Of a stretch of 64,000 bases of DNA, positions 17,002 to 25,280 are shown piece by piece. Under the pieces are notes generated by a model that saw nothing but the letters and a program-made list of their open reading frames with translations, ran no database searches and was not told the origin of the DNA. The DNA comes from Paenibacillus lycopersici (GTDB lineage Bacteria > Bacillota > Bacilli > Paenibacillales > Paenibacillaceae). Each line of letters begins with the position of its first letter. The stretch's first letter is position 1. The position numbers and the translations under genes were made by a program. The DNA is taken from NCBI RefSeq assembly GCF_010119935.1, contig NZ_CP048209.1, positions 6,100,001 through 6,164,000 of the forward strand, written 5' to 3'.

Positions 17002-17733
17002 TTACGCCTCCTGAACATTGGCGGCGGCCGGCGCGAGAGCATCCGCTGCCGATGCCGGATACAGCCGCTTGGCGAGCAGCGTCTGCGCAATTATGATCAA
17101 GCCGCCGACGCACCAATAGAGCGGCAGCGCGGCCGGCGCGGTGAACGAGAAGATCCCCATCATGACCGGGGACAAATAGACGATCCAGCCCATTCCCTGC
17201 TGCGCGTTCGCCGGCGGCTGCGCCGCTCTCGCGATGACCGCTTGCAGCAGGTAAACGGCCGCCGCCAGGAACGGAAGGACGAGGTCCGAGCTTCCGAGCT
17301 GGAACCACAGGAAATTGTGATGCGCGAGCTCCGGATTCGACCGGATCGCGTAATACAGCCCCGAAAGGACCGGAAGCTGCAGCAGCATCGGCAGACAGCC
17401 GATCGCGAGCGGATTGTAGCCATGCTTGCCGTAGACCGCCATCGTTTCCTCGCTTAGCTTGCCCCGCGCGTCTTGTTCCTTGCTGCCGGCGTATTTGCCC
17501 TTAATGGCATCGAGCTCGGGCTGCATCGCCGCCAGCTTCGCTCTCATGATCTGCTGCTTCTTGAATTGGTTGATCATGATCGGCATTAACGCCAGCCGGA
17601 CAAGGACGGTAATCGCAATGAGCGCCAAGCCGAAGCTGCCCCCGAACCAACCGGCGAAATGATCGATCAGCCAAGAGAAAGGCTCCACGACGTACTGATG
17701 AAAAACACCGATTTGCAAATAATTCTGTTCCAT
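17002..17733 (-). CDS. yidC: YidC/Oxa1-family membrane insertase (second paralogue)
   Basis: A 243-residue YidC/Oxa1 core. Five hydrophobic segments are readable, with the conserved charged hydrophilic-groove region in LVRLALMPIMINQFKKQQIMRAK, the coiled KLAAMQPELDAIKGKYAG loop, and YNPLAIGCLPMLLQLPVLSGLYYAIR. Unlike SpoIIIJ/YqjG it lacks an N-terminal lipobox (MEQNYLQIGVFHQYVVEPFSWLIDH), so it is a shorter accessory copy. No rpmH/rnpA/jag genes surround it, so it is not the main spoIIIJ locus. It follows a small membrane protein gene by 32 nt. Confidence 0.93.
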   Translation of the reverse strand: MEQNYLQIGVFHQYVVEPFSWLIDHFAGWFGGSFGLALIAITVLVRLALMPIMINQFKKQQIMRAKLAAMQPELDAIKGKYAGSKEQDARGKLSEETMAVYGKHGYNPLAIGCLPMLLQLPVLSGLYYAIRSNPELAHHNFLWFQLGSSDLVLPFLAAAVYLLQAVIARAAQPPANAQQGMGWIVYLSPVMMGIFSFTAPAALPLYWCVGGLIIIAQTLLAKRLYPASAADALAPAAANVQEA

Positions 17734-17765
17734 TCTTTATATCCTCCCTGTTGAATAGGATGCGG

Positions 17766-18023
17766 CTAATTCAACAGGGCTGCGCACGGGGATGAATCGT
17801 CGTCAGGCGCCGTCTTGCGCTTCGTCAGCCTGGCGAAGCGCTGCCTGCGGGTCGGCGTCATGCCACGCGGCAGCCGAATCCGCGCAGGCGCCATCCGCGT
17901 TTCGCGGACCGCCGTCCAGTCGACGAGCGACGCCGCCGGCGCCCAGGCGAGGTACAAGCACGCCAGCGACACCAGCGAACAGACGGACATCGCATACAGC
18001 AGCGCGTCATGCAGCTCGAACAA
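17766..18023 (-). CDS. Small membrane protein, unknown
   Basis: 85 residues starting at TTG 18023, with GGAAGGGGG 8 nt upstream. One or two N-terminal hydrophobic segments (ALLYAMSVCSLVSLACLYLAWAP) are followed by a strongly basic tail (RIRLPRGMTPTRRQRFARLTKRK). No family is recognised. It lies immediately upstream of the yidC paralogue on the same strand, so the two are probably co-transcribed. The basic tail would be cytosolic. Confidence 0.7.
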   Translation of the reverse strand: MFELHDALLYAMSVCSLVSLACLYLAWAPAASLVDWTAVRETRMAPARIRLPRGMTPTRRQRFARLTKRKTAPDDDSSPCAALLN

Positions 18024-18055
18024 TGATCATACCCCCTTCCGTTCAATCGATTCGT

Positions 18056-18733
18056 TCATTCTAGTCCATTGCGAAGCGGAGCGCATCGGCCTTCAGGCGG
18101 ACGAGACTTCGTCCCGTCGGCGGATTGCGCTCCGTACAATCCCCAAGCCGCAAACCGTTCCGAATAGCCGATCATGACTTCGAGCTCCGCCGGAATGCGT
18201 TCGCGGTCAAGGAAGTAGCCCGTCAGCCTGGCATGACCTTCCAATACGACGATGCGGGAGCGTGCATTGCAGGCGACCAGAATCAGTCTCGGAAACGTCT
18301 TGCAGCGCTTGATTGCCTCGCCGATCGCTAGGAATCCGTCATTGCTTACGCCGTATATTTCAATACCGCTCCGGATCGTTTGGGCAGCATCGCCCGGAAG
18401 TCTCGACATGCGCGAAAGCTCGTTCCAATAGCTGTAATCGATATACATCACGGACGAGAGCTCTTCTCTCGACATAACGGCGGCGTACCATTCGACCTCG
18501 TCCGGGAAGTTCTCGAATAAGCTCGCATCCCGGCCGTAACCTCTTACTTCGCCTAATACTTGCTTCCGAATTCGATTCTGCTCGCCGTCGTTCAAATCCG
18601 GCTCTCTGATCACGCTAACGTCGACGTCCCCGAGCGCTCGGACAATGCCTTCCGCGAATCGGGCGGAATCGATTTCGGCTCTCAGAAATTCGGCAATGAC
18701 CTCATCTTCCGAAATGCGATGCAGCAGCTTCAT
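18056..18733 (-). CDS. Hypothetical protein with a ParB/sulfiredoxin-like motif
   Basis: 225 residues, with AAGGAGGGG upstream of ATG 18733. The only recognisable motif is LEGHARLTGYF near residue 165, reminiscent of the G-x-H-R loop of the ParB/Srx nucleotidase fold. The N-terminal half is helical and acidic (DFVRxx absent). No HTH or nuclease motif is seen. Function is unknown; the resemblance is short and may be coincidental. It is monocistronic, with the VOC gene divergent. Confidence 0.75.
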   Translation of the reverse strand: MKLLHRISEDEVIAEFLRAEIDSARFAEGIVRALGDVDVSVIREPDLNDGEQNRIRKQVLGEVRGYGRDASLFENFPDEVEWYAAVMSREELSSVMYIDYSYWNELSRMSRLPGDAAQTIRSGIEIYGVSNDGFLAIGEAIKRCKTFPRLILVACNARSRIVVLEGHARLTGYFLDRERIPAELEVMIGYSERFAAWGLYGAQSADGTKSRPPEGRCAPLRNGLE

Positions 18734-18893
18734 CTCGACAACCCCTCCTTATCGGTTTGACACATTGCCGCTCTTGTTCTGGCCCGGCACGCCGTCGTCG
18801 GTATTACGCCTGTCGCGAATCCATTGCATCGTTAGGTCGCCGAGGGCAATAATAGTAAGGAATCCATCATTCCATGGGAGCGAGGATAAAACG

Positions 18894-19247
18894 ATGTTCA
18901 ACGCATCGCATGTTATTTTGTATAGCGCCGACGCGGAGGCCGACCGAGCGTTCATCCGGGACGTGCTCCAATTCGCAGGCGTTGACGCCGGCGGCGGATG
19001 GTTGATCTTCAAGCTGCCGCCTTCCGAGATTGCCGTGCATCCGACGGATGGACCAAGCAAGCACGAGTTTTATTTGATGTGCGACGATATCGGGAAGACG
19101 ATGGCGCAATTAACCGCGAACGGCGTCACGGTTTCGGAGCCGGTCAACCAGCGGTGGGGGCTTCTTGCCTCTGTCACGCTTCCCAGCGGCGCCGATCTCC
19201 CGATTTATCAGCCGCTGCATCCCACGGCCTTCGACCTTGAGGGCTGA
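18894..19247 (+). CDS. VOC (glyoxalase/bleomycin-resistance) family protein
   Basis: 117 residues from ATG 18894 (GGGAGCGAGGA upstream; the frame extends back to 18645 without support). One beta-alpha-beta-beta-beta module pair: NASHVILYSADAEADRAFIRDVLQF, the EFYLMCDDIGKTMAQLTANGV strand-helix and LPSGADLPIYQP. Members bind a divalent metal and small molecules (glyoxalase, resistance proteins or dioxygenases). The substrate is unknown. Confidence 0.9.
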   Translation: MFNASHVILYSADAEADRAFIRDVLQFAGVDAGGGWLIFKLPPSEIAVHPTDGPSKHEFYLMCDDIGKTMAQLTANGVTVSEPVNQRWGLLASVTLPSGADLPIYQPLHPTAFDLEG

Positions 19248-19280
19248 GCGGAACGGATGACCGAACGTCCGGCAATTGCG

Positions 19281-19310
19281 AGAGAAGAGCTGCCGCGGCA
19301 GCTCTTCTCT
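19281..19310. terminator. Bidirectional hairpin between convergent genes
   Basis: A 30-bp perfect palindrome, AGAGAAGAGCTGCCG followed by its reverse complement, lies between the VOC (+) and GNAT (-) genes. T-tracts are poor on both sides. Confidence 0.7.
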
Positions 19311-19337
19311 CGTCATGCTTATTGCGCGAGGAGCGCC

Positions 19338-19799
19338 TCATGCATTCTCGTCTTCGTCTTCATCCTCGGCCTCGTCTTCGAAGGCTGCCGGGTCGTACGT
19401 GCATTTGAACCGTTCCACGCCGTATTTCTCGCCGAGGCTCTCGACCGTGAAGCGGCTGCTCCGATAGAAATCGACCGCTTCCTCGTCCGTCTCCGCCACG
19501 AGCACAGCCGGATTCTCCATGGCGAGCAGCTCCAGAATGAGCCCTCTGCCGTAGCCTTTGTACCGTTCCTCGGGCGTCACCGCGATATGCGCGATTTCGA
19601 TCGTATCGGCGTTCGGGCGGCAATAGCCGATCAAGCCGATTATACGGCCCTCGGACTCGAGGCCGAGCAGCGTATGCGCCTTGCCGTTCGCGTACAAGTC
19701 GACCGCCCGCTGCAGGCTCTCCGGATCGGGAAAGACCGACCAGCCGAGCAGCTCTTGGATCTCGGCCTCGCCGAGCCGCGGCGCGATAGGAATTAACAT
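19338..19799 (-). CDS. GNAT-family N-acetyltransferase
   Basis: 153 residues. The acetyl-CoA binding motif A is visible in IAHIAVTPEERYKGYGRGLILELL (R/Q-x-x-G-x-G/A), with an N-terminal LGLESEGRIIGLIGY strand and a C-terminal DFYRSSRFTVESLG. The tail is a run of acidic residues (EDEAEDEDEDEN). It transfers an acetyl group from acetyl-CoA to an amine; the acceptor is unknown. Confidence 0.93.
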   Translation of the reverse strand: MLIPIAPRLGEAEIQELLGWSVFPDPESLQRAVDLYANGKAHTLLGLESEGRIIGLIGYCRPNADTIEIAHIAVTPEERYKGYGRGLILELLAMENPAVLVAETDEEAVDFYRSSRFTVESLGEKYGVERFKCTYDPAAFEDEAEDEDEDENA

Positions 19800-19938
19800 A
19801 GCGAATGACCACCTTTGCTTGTTGTCTCTGCGCCATTATACCACGTGCGGCTTCAGATCGCGCCCGCTGCGCTGCCCGGCCGGGCTCTTCCGATGACGAG
19901 CACCGCATGGCCTTCGTCTCCTCTTCCGTTGGCCGAGC

Positions 19939-21252
19939 CTAGAGCGAGTCCAGCACGAGCACCCAGTCGTTGCCCCTGCCGGCCATCGGCGGCAGGAACT
20001 TCCTCTCGCCCGTGTTCGGGAACTGCCCGATCGGCGTCGATTCGCCCGTGCGCGGATCGAACCAGGACGCGGTCACTTCGTCGCCGGCGATCCGGCCCAT
20101 CGCTACCTGCAGCGCCAGGCCGTTCGGGGAATAGATGAAGGCATGGCGTTCGCCCCTGGCCGCCGCGGCGTAGTTGGCGCCTTCCTCGTTGGCGGCGAGC
20201 AGCCCTTGATCCGGCACGCGCTCCAGCATCGGGCGGGATTCCGCCAGCTGCCGCACATGCTGCATTTGCGCGGCGCCGGGACGCAGAATGGCGTTCCTCC
20301 ACGGCATGACGAATACGCTCGTCGGCTCCGCGTTGAACGACCAAACGCAATGATGCCCGTATGTAATGCCCAGGCCGCCGGACAGAATACCGTAGTAAGC
20401 GGCTTTGCGCACGTCCGCCTCGTCGAAATACCCGTTGACGGGATTGAAGTTGCGCGGGTGATCCTCGTAGCAGGGCTCCGCTTCCAGCGTCGGCTTGACC
20501 GGCGTGCGCGCGTAATCGGCTGCGACGAGCTTGTAATTGTCCCGTTCGCCGTGCCCGTGGCCGGATTGAATCATGTTGAAGTCGAGCCAAGGCTCGTCAT
20601 GGACATGATGCGAGGACGACTGTCCGCCGTTCGGATGGAAGGTGCGCAGATGGCGCCCGCCGTCCCCGTCCGCAATTCCTTCCGCCATGGCGCAGACGAT
20701 CTCGAAATGCCTGCGCTGTACAAGCTGCCGGTCGCCGCCGAGCACCCATATGACGTTGGAGCGGTCCCGATACCGTTCGCCGATCCAGCGGCCGTACGTT
20801 CTCGCGTTGTCCGGCGTGAAAATATCCGGTCCCTCGCCCCAGGCGATATGATACTTGTCTCCCCACGTCGGCAGGAGCGCGACGTACAGGCCGTGCTCGG
20901 CCGCCAGGTCGACGATATAATCGACATGATCCCAATACGTACTCCCGCCCGGCTCCGCGTCCGTGTCCGGCGAAGCCGGGTCGAACGCGCCGTTCCGCTT
21001 ATGGAGCGGCACTCTGCCGTAGGCGTTCGGCTTCGTCAAGCCTCCGAATTCCGCAAGCGCGACCGCTTGAATAACGGTGTAGCCCCGTTCCGCGCGATTG
21101 GCGAGATAATGGGCCGCGTCCTCGCGCGTCGCCCGGTGAAACAATTCCCAGGCCGTATCGCCGAGCCAGAAGAAGGGTTCTCCGTCCTCCGTGACGAGAT
21201 AGCGCCGATTCTCGCTGACTTTCAACCATGGCAAAGAAGCTTGTGCCGGCAT
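19939..21252 (-). CDS. DUF4038 family glycoside hydrolase (GH140-like)
   Basis: 437 residues from ATG 21252 (GGAGGGG 9 nt upstream). No signal peptide, so cytosolic. The DUF4038 TIM barrel is clear: FFWLGDTAWELFHRATREDAAHYLANRAERGYTVIQAV, LLPTWGDKYH, VIWVLGGDR, and LEAEPCYEDH with the catalytic-position Glu/Asp. The C-terminal ~90 residues form the beta-sandwich that accompanies this family (FIYSPNGLALQVAMG... WFDPRTGES). GH140 members release apiose from pectin (RG-II); the precise substrate is inference. A promoter with a cre-like site lies at 21314-21342. Confidence 0.9.
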   Translation of the reverse strand: MPAQASLPWLKVSENRRYLVTEDGEPFFWLGDTAWELFHRATREDAAHYLANRAERGYTVIQAVALAEFGGLTKPNAYGRVPLHKRNGAFDPASPDTDAEPGGSTYWDHVDYIVDLAAEHGLYVALLPTWGDKYHIAWGEGPDIFTPDNARTYGRWIGERYRDRSNVIWVLGGDRQLVQRRHFEIVCAMAEGIADGDGGRHLRTFHPNGGQSSSHHVHDEPWLDFNMIQSGHGHGERDNYKLVAADYARTPVKPTLEAEPCYEDHPRNFNPVNGYFDEADVRKAAYYGILSGGLGITYGHHCVWSFNAEPTSVFVMPWRNAILRPGAAQMQHVRQLAESRPMLERVPDQGLLAANEEGANYAAAARGERHAFIYSPNGLALQVAMGRIAGDEVTASWFDPRTGESTPIGQFPNTGERKFLPPMAGRGNDWVLVLDSL

Positions 21253-21313
21253 GTTGTTCCCCTCCGCTTGTTCATAATGGCAAATTCTGATCCATTCCTG
21301 CGTTTCACTCCGC

Positions 21314-21342
21314 AATATAGCATGGCAAGAAAGCGCTGTCTA
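21314..21342 (-). promoter_or_regulatory. Promoter of the DUF4038 gene with embedded cre-like site
   Basis: Minus-strand TAGACA (-35, 21337-21342), a 17-nt spacer and TATATT (-10, 21314-21319) with an upstream TG. A near-palindrome AGAAAGCGCTGTCT (21328-21341), two edge mismatches from the CcpA cre consensus, overlaps the -35 and spacer, a position typical of catabolite repression. Confidence 0.6.
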
Positions 21343-21671
21343 TTCAAAATGTATACAATGTATATCGAACATGCAACGGTCCATATCCCCGCTTCAACCG
21401 CAAGCCGGACGCTTTTTTCCCTGCGATTCGACTCAAAAAGTTGCGAGCCTCGGGAAACTTCGGTAAACTTGTCTCATCATGCTGGAATGGCGCCTTTCTT
21501 ATGGTAAAATGGAATGGGCTTACGGAGATTCCGCCGCAAGGCAGGATATTTTCCAGAACTGTCGAATACTGTCGTGTTGCCCAATGCATTCATAGGGGAC
21601 AGAACCAGCGAATTACTGCATAATGTAGTGAGTACCAGATTATTTTCATATGGGAAAAGGGAGCACCTGAC

Positions 21672-22751
21672 ATGATTGTACATTACACAAAAGATATCAA
21701 CAGCGCCGCAAGCATTTTGAGCTCCAAGGAGCTGTTGCTGACCCGCGTCGGCGATCACGATGACGCGTTGTTCTATCTGAACGAATTCAATCGCCTGCAT
21801 TACACGCAAGATTTGATCGCTACCTTCAAGCAAGCGCTTAAATTGATGCGTCAAACGCCGAACTTAAACCACAAGCAATTTTTCACGCATACGTTCCTGG
21901 CCGCTCAGCTGCGCAAAGTCGCTTACCAGAACGGCGTCTCCCTCGGAGGCTCGCTGGCCGGCATGCTGAAGCAGCACAGCTACATGACCAGCTTCAGCGA
22001 AGAAGCCGGCGCGTTCTCGGGCGCGGCCGGCGGCGAGATCGCCTTCGAGTTCGAATCGAACCCGCTGAGCGCTTCCCACGGCTTCCAGCTGCTGTTCAAT
22101 AAAGTGCATTACACCGATTCCGCGAAAGTGAAGAGGCTGCTGGCGGACAACGGCGACGACATGACGCAGTTCATGGACAGCATCGCGCAAGAATCCGATG
22201 CGACCTTCGCCGATATTCTCGCCGCGTACATCGAGAAGCTCGAGAAGCAGCAGTTGGCTTACACGAACGTCATCCATGACGTGCTTGCGGGCCTGATCGA
22301 AGACAACCGCGCCAGCGAAGAATCGTACACGCCGCTCGACCTGTACAGCCAGAAGGAAACGGTCGACACGGTCAACTTCATCCACGGCTATATCGTCGAG
22401 GACTTCACGACGACGTTCCGCAAGGAAACCGGCCAGAAGCCGCCGACGAAGCTGGAGATCAAGCAAATTCTGAAGCAGAATCCGGAGATGATTCAAGCGA
22501 CCTGGATCGACCTCAGAAGCGTTCTGGTCAAGGACAACGCCGCCCGTCAAGAGAACGAAGTGCGCGCCGTCCTGCTGCCGCAGAACAAGAAGCTGTTCAA
22601 CCAGCAGAAGAAGCAGCTCCCGCTCGCCTTCCAGGCGGACAAGCTGCGCCGCATCGTCCTGTCGCCGAACTGCGAGCACAGGGCGGAATGGAAAGCGAAG
22701 CTCGAGGACGCGCTGATCACGCATAAGTACGCGAACGTCGTCGTCGAATAG
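21672..22751 (+). CDS. DUF2971-like protein
   Basis: 359 residues with AAAAGGGAG upstream. The N-terminus IVHYTKDINSAASILSSKELLLTRVGDHDD follows the DUF2971 pattern (Y-x(n)-S-x-L-x-S..DxxE-like), YMTSFSEEAGAF matches its SFS segment, and NEVRAVLL...LRRIVLSPNCEHR its C-terminal strands. DUF2971 proteins are uncharacterised but often sit near defence or stress genes. It stands alone here, with a strong terminator. Confidence 0.8.
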   Translation: MIVHYTKDINSAASILSSKELLLTRVGDHDDALFYLNEFNRLHYTQDLIATFKQALKLMRQTPNLNHKQFFTHTFLAAQLRKVAYQNGVSLGGSLAGMLKQHSYMTSFSEEAGAFSGAAGGEIAFEFESNPLSASHGFQLLFNKVHYTDSAKVKRLLADNGDDMTQFMDSIAQESDATFADILAAYIEKLEKQQLAYTNVIHDVLAGLIEDNRASEESYTPLDLYSQKETVDTVNFIHGYIVEDFTTTFRKETGQKPPTKLEIKQILKQNPEMIQATWIDLRSVLVKDNAARQENEVRAVLLPQNKKLFNQQKKQLPLAFQADKLRRIVLSPNCEHRAEWKAKLEDALITHKYANVVVE

Positions 22752-22780
22752 GTCGACGGGTTCATCGCCATACAATTCGC

Positions 22781-22817
22781 AAAACGGCTTTCCCGCTGAA
22801 TGGGAAAGCCGTTTTTG
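22781..22817. terminator. Bidirectional terminator
   Basis: AAAACGGCTTTCCC / GGGAAAGCCGTTTT with a 7-nt loop; TTTTTG follows on the plus strand and TTTTGCG on the minus strand. It serves both the DUF2971-like gene and the convergent AraC sensor gene. Confidence 0.92.
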
Positions 22818-22882
22818 TCGTCGGTAGGTCGTATGAAGCGCGATACGTGCTTCTGATGGTTTAATTTGCGCGTCGGCCGCAG

Positions 22883-25159
22883 CTATTCGATGATCTTCCG
22901 CAGCCCCTCCTGCTTGCGGTAGTCGCTCGGCGTGAACCCGGTGTAATCCTTGAAGATGCGGTAGAACGCCCTGGGCGTCGTGTAGCCGAGCCGCTCCGCG
23001 ATATCGCCGACCGTCACCTGCGTCCCGGTCAGCAGCTCCTTCGCTTTGCCGATCTTGGCCTGCACGATTTGCTCGCCGAGGCTGAGCCCCGTGATCGTCT
23101 TGCAAATCCGGCTCAGGTACGCGGGATGCATGAACACTTTCTCCGCGATGGATTCGATCGTCAAGTTGCGGTCGATATGCGCGTGGATATGGACGAGAAT
23201 TTTCTCGATCATCTCCTGATGGACATGCGACTTCTTCTCCTCCAGCTTCTCGAACAGGCTGCGGGCGAGCGCGGCCATCTGCGCATGCACTTCCTTCATC
23301 GTCGACAGGCGGGCGAGGCGGCGGTCCATGTAGAAGCGGTCCCCGAAGACGTCCTGCAGCTGCAGCGAGAACTCGACGCATGTATCCGATAAGCACGACA
23401 AATATTGCAAGTACACGAACTGCAAGTCGGACGGCGTCACGCTCACGTAAGACACCTTGCCGATAATCTCGTCGATGCAGGCGATGATTCTGTCCCACTC
23501 GTTGAGCCGGAAGCTGATCTTCAGGTGATCCTTGATCTCGTTCCAAGGGATGACGCTCGCGTCGAATTCCCGGTTCGTATCCATCTGCGCCACGATCGGG
23601 TCGTGCACGATGCTGCCCTTGCCGAAATACGCCTTGTGCGAGACGGCGTGCATCGCTTGATCGTAACAGCCCTTGATGGCCTGCATATGCGCGCCGCTGC
23701 CGCTGATGCCGATGCTGACCAGGATATGCAAGTACCGTTCCAGATCGGACTGCACCTGACGGCTCCATTCGACCGGAAGCTCCGGCTGCCCGTTCCGCGC
23801 GGCGTCGTAATTGAGCAGCACGGCGATCCGGTATGGCTCCTGGCGCCCCGCCACGGCGACGCCCCGGCTGCCGAACGACTCCTCCGCGATATTCTCGATC
23901 GAATAGTACATCAGCTCCTGTTCGAGCGGCGTGAATTTCTGCTTGAAATCCGCGACGTCCTCCAGCTCGATCGCGAAGCAGACGAAGCTGTCGTGCGGGA
24001 ACGCTATCCGCATCGGCTCCGGCACTTCCAGCTGCGCGAAGCCGCTCACATTGCCGGTCAGCAGGCAGCTCAGCTGACGCTGCTTGAACATGCCTTGGTT
24101 CATGCGGATCGTCTTCATATAGGTTTGATTCTGATGATTCATGCGGTTAAACAGCTGTTCCAGGTAGTTGATCTCGTTCAGCCTTGCAGCCGGCTCCGGC
24201 TGCGTCCGGTCGCCGGACAGATTGCGGAGGTACCGCAGCAGCTCGCGCAGCGGGTTGTAAATGTTGTTCGAGCTCATCCAGGCGGCCAGCGCTCCCAGAA
24301 TAATGAGGACGAGGCAGATGGAGAGAATGCTCCAGAGCAGAATCCGGTTGTTCTTCGTAATGGTTGCTTTCGAGACGACGTATTCGTACTGCAGGTCCGA
24401 GACGGACGACTTCTGCGAGATGACGACATAACGGTCCGTCGTCCCGCTGGCGTGCGCCGCTTCGTAGACGTCCTTGTTCCGGTCGGTCAGCAGCATCCCG
24501 TGGCTGTTGCGGACGAACAAATAGCCGTACTGGCCGCTTGCGTCCGGACGGGTCAGCTTCGCCGCGTCGATATCGACCGCAATGTATCCGCTTACGTTAT
24601 TGGCTAAGCCGTATCTCGCGATGTAAGTCAAGACGCTCTCGTTCTTGCTCGTGCGGCGCAGGACGAGGTCGTTCGGCACGTCGTTGGCATCGGGATTGAA
24701 TATCATATCCATCAGCTTGGCGTCCACCTTGCTGCGGAAATCGTCAAACTCATAGACGGCGATCCCGTCCACGGACGAAATCATCCGTTGGGAGCGGAGA
24801 TCGACGAGCGCGAAATTCTTGATATGGTTCTGGTAGGCTTGCCGCTTGCGGTCGAGCTCCGAACGCACGTCCAGGTAAGCGGCGGAGTAGGGCACCTTCG
24901 ACAGGACGCTGCCGTAGAAATTGAAATTCATCATGATCTCGTAGATGAACGCCTGCATTTGCTGGAAAGTCGTATCGTTCGCGCTCACCATCTCCGCGAG
25001 CAGCTGCCTGCTGTACGCTTCGCTCTGCTTCTTGGCATTGCCGATCGAGACCTGATAGGACAAGATGCTGGCCAGCACGGACGGAATGATGGCGATGCAC
25101 AGCAGCACGATGAGCAGCTTCGTATAAATATTGTTCAATAAGCGACGTTTCCTCTTCAA
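22883..25159 (-). CDS. Membrane-bound AraC-family regulator
   Basis: 758 residues starting at TTG 25159, with GAGAGGGG upstream. Topology: TM1 near residues 13-32 (TKLLIVLLCIAIIPSVLASIL), a ~250-residue extracytoplasmic sensor, TM2 near 290-310 (ILLWSILSICLVLIILGALAAW), a ~340-residue cytosolic part, and a C-terminal AraC double HTH (LTIESIAEKVFMHPAYLSRICKTITG and VTVGDIAERLGYTTPRAFYRIFKDYTGFTPSDYR). This one-component design is typical of Paenibacillaceae sugar loci. It lies directly downstream of the solute-binding-protein gene and likely controls that importer. Confidence 0.93.
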   Translation of the reverse strand: MKRKRRLLNNIYTKLLIVLLCIAIIPSVLASILSYQVSIGNAKKQSEAYSRQLLAEMVSANDTTFQQMQAFIYEIMMNFNFYGSVLSKVPYSAAYLDVRSELDRKRQAYQNHIKNFALVDLRSQRMISSVDGIAVYEFDDFRSKVDAKLMDMIFNPDANDVPNDLVLRRTSKNESVLTYIARYGLANNVSGYIAVDIDAAKLTRPDASGQYGYLFVRNSHGMLLTDRNKDVYEAAHASGTTDRYVVISQKSSVSDLQYEYVVSKATITKNNRILLWSILSICLVLIILGALAAWMSSNNIYNPLRELLRYLRNLSGDRTQPEPAARLNEINYLEQLFNRMNHQNQTYMKTIRMNQGMFKQRQLSCLLTGNVSGFAQLEVPEPMRIAFPHDSFVCFAIELEDVADFKQKFTPLEQELMYYSIENIAEESFGSRGVAVAGRQEPYRIAVLLNYDAARNGQPELPVEWSRQVQSDLERYLHILVSIGISGSGAHMQAIKGCYDQAMHAVSHKAYFGKGSIVHDPIVAQMDTNREFDASVIPWNEIKDHLKISFRLNEWDRIIACIDEIIGKVSYVSVTPSDLQFVYLQYLSCLSDTCVEFSLQLQDVFGDRFYMDRRLARLSTMKEVHAQMAALARSLFEKLEEKKSHVHQEMIEKILVHIHAHIDRNLTIESIAEKVFMHPAYLSRICKTITGLSLGEQIVQAKIGKAKELLTGTQVTVGDIAERLGYTTPRAFYRIFKDYTGFTPSDYRKQEGLRKIIE

Positions 25160-25238
25160 TAGATATGCCCCTCTCCGTGCATAACTTTTGCTGATTCGCT
25201 CTCTTCGCTTATGTCCATTATACCGGAGAACGGCCTAA

Positions 25239-25265
25239 GGAAGACCGGATTCTCGCCGGTCTTCC
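25239..25265 (-). terminator. Intra-operon hairpin after the binding-protein gene
   Basis: GGAAGACCGG / CCGGTCTTCC (10 bp) just after the SBP stop, without a clear T-tract. It may protect the 3' end of the SBP mRNA and lower AraC expression. Confidence 0.6.
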
Positions 25266-25280
25266 TTAACGAAACAGCCG

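Noticed and set aside
22223..22450. Additional anti-CRISPR or toxin gene candidates near the CRISPR locus
   Set aside because: I looked for small ORFs between cas genes and beside arrays; cas genes overlap or abut and the remaining gaps have no frame with a ribosome site.
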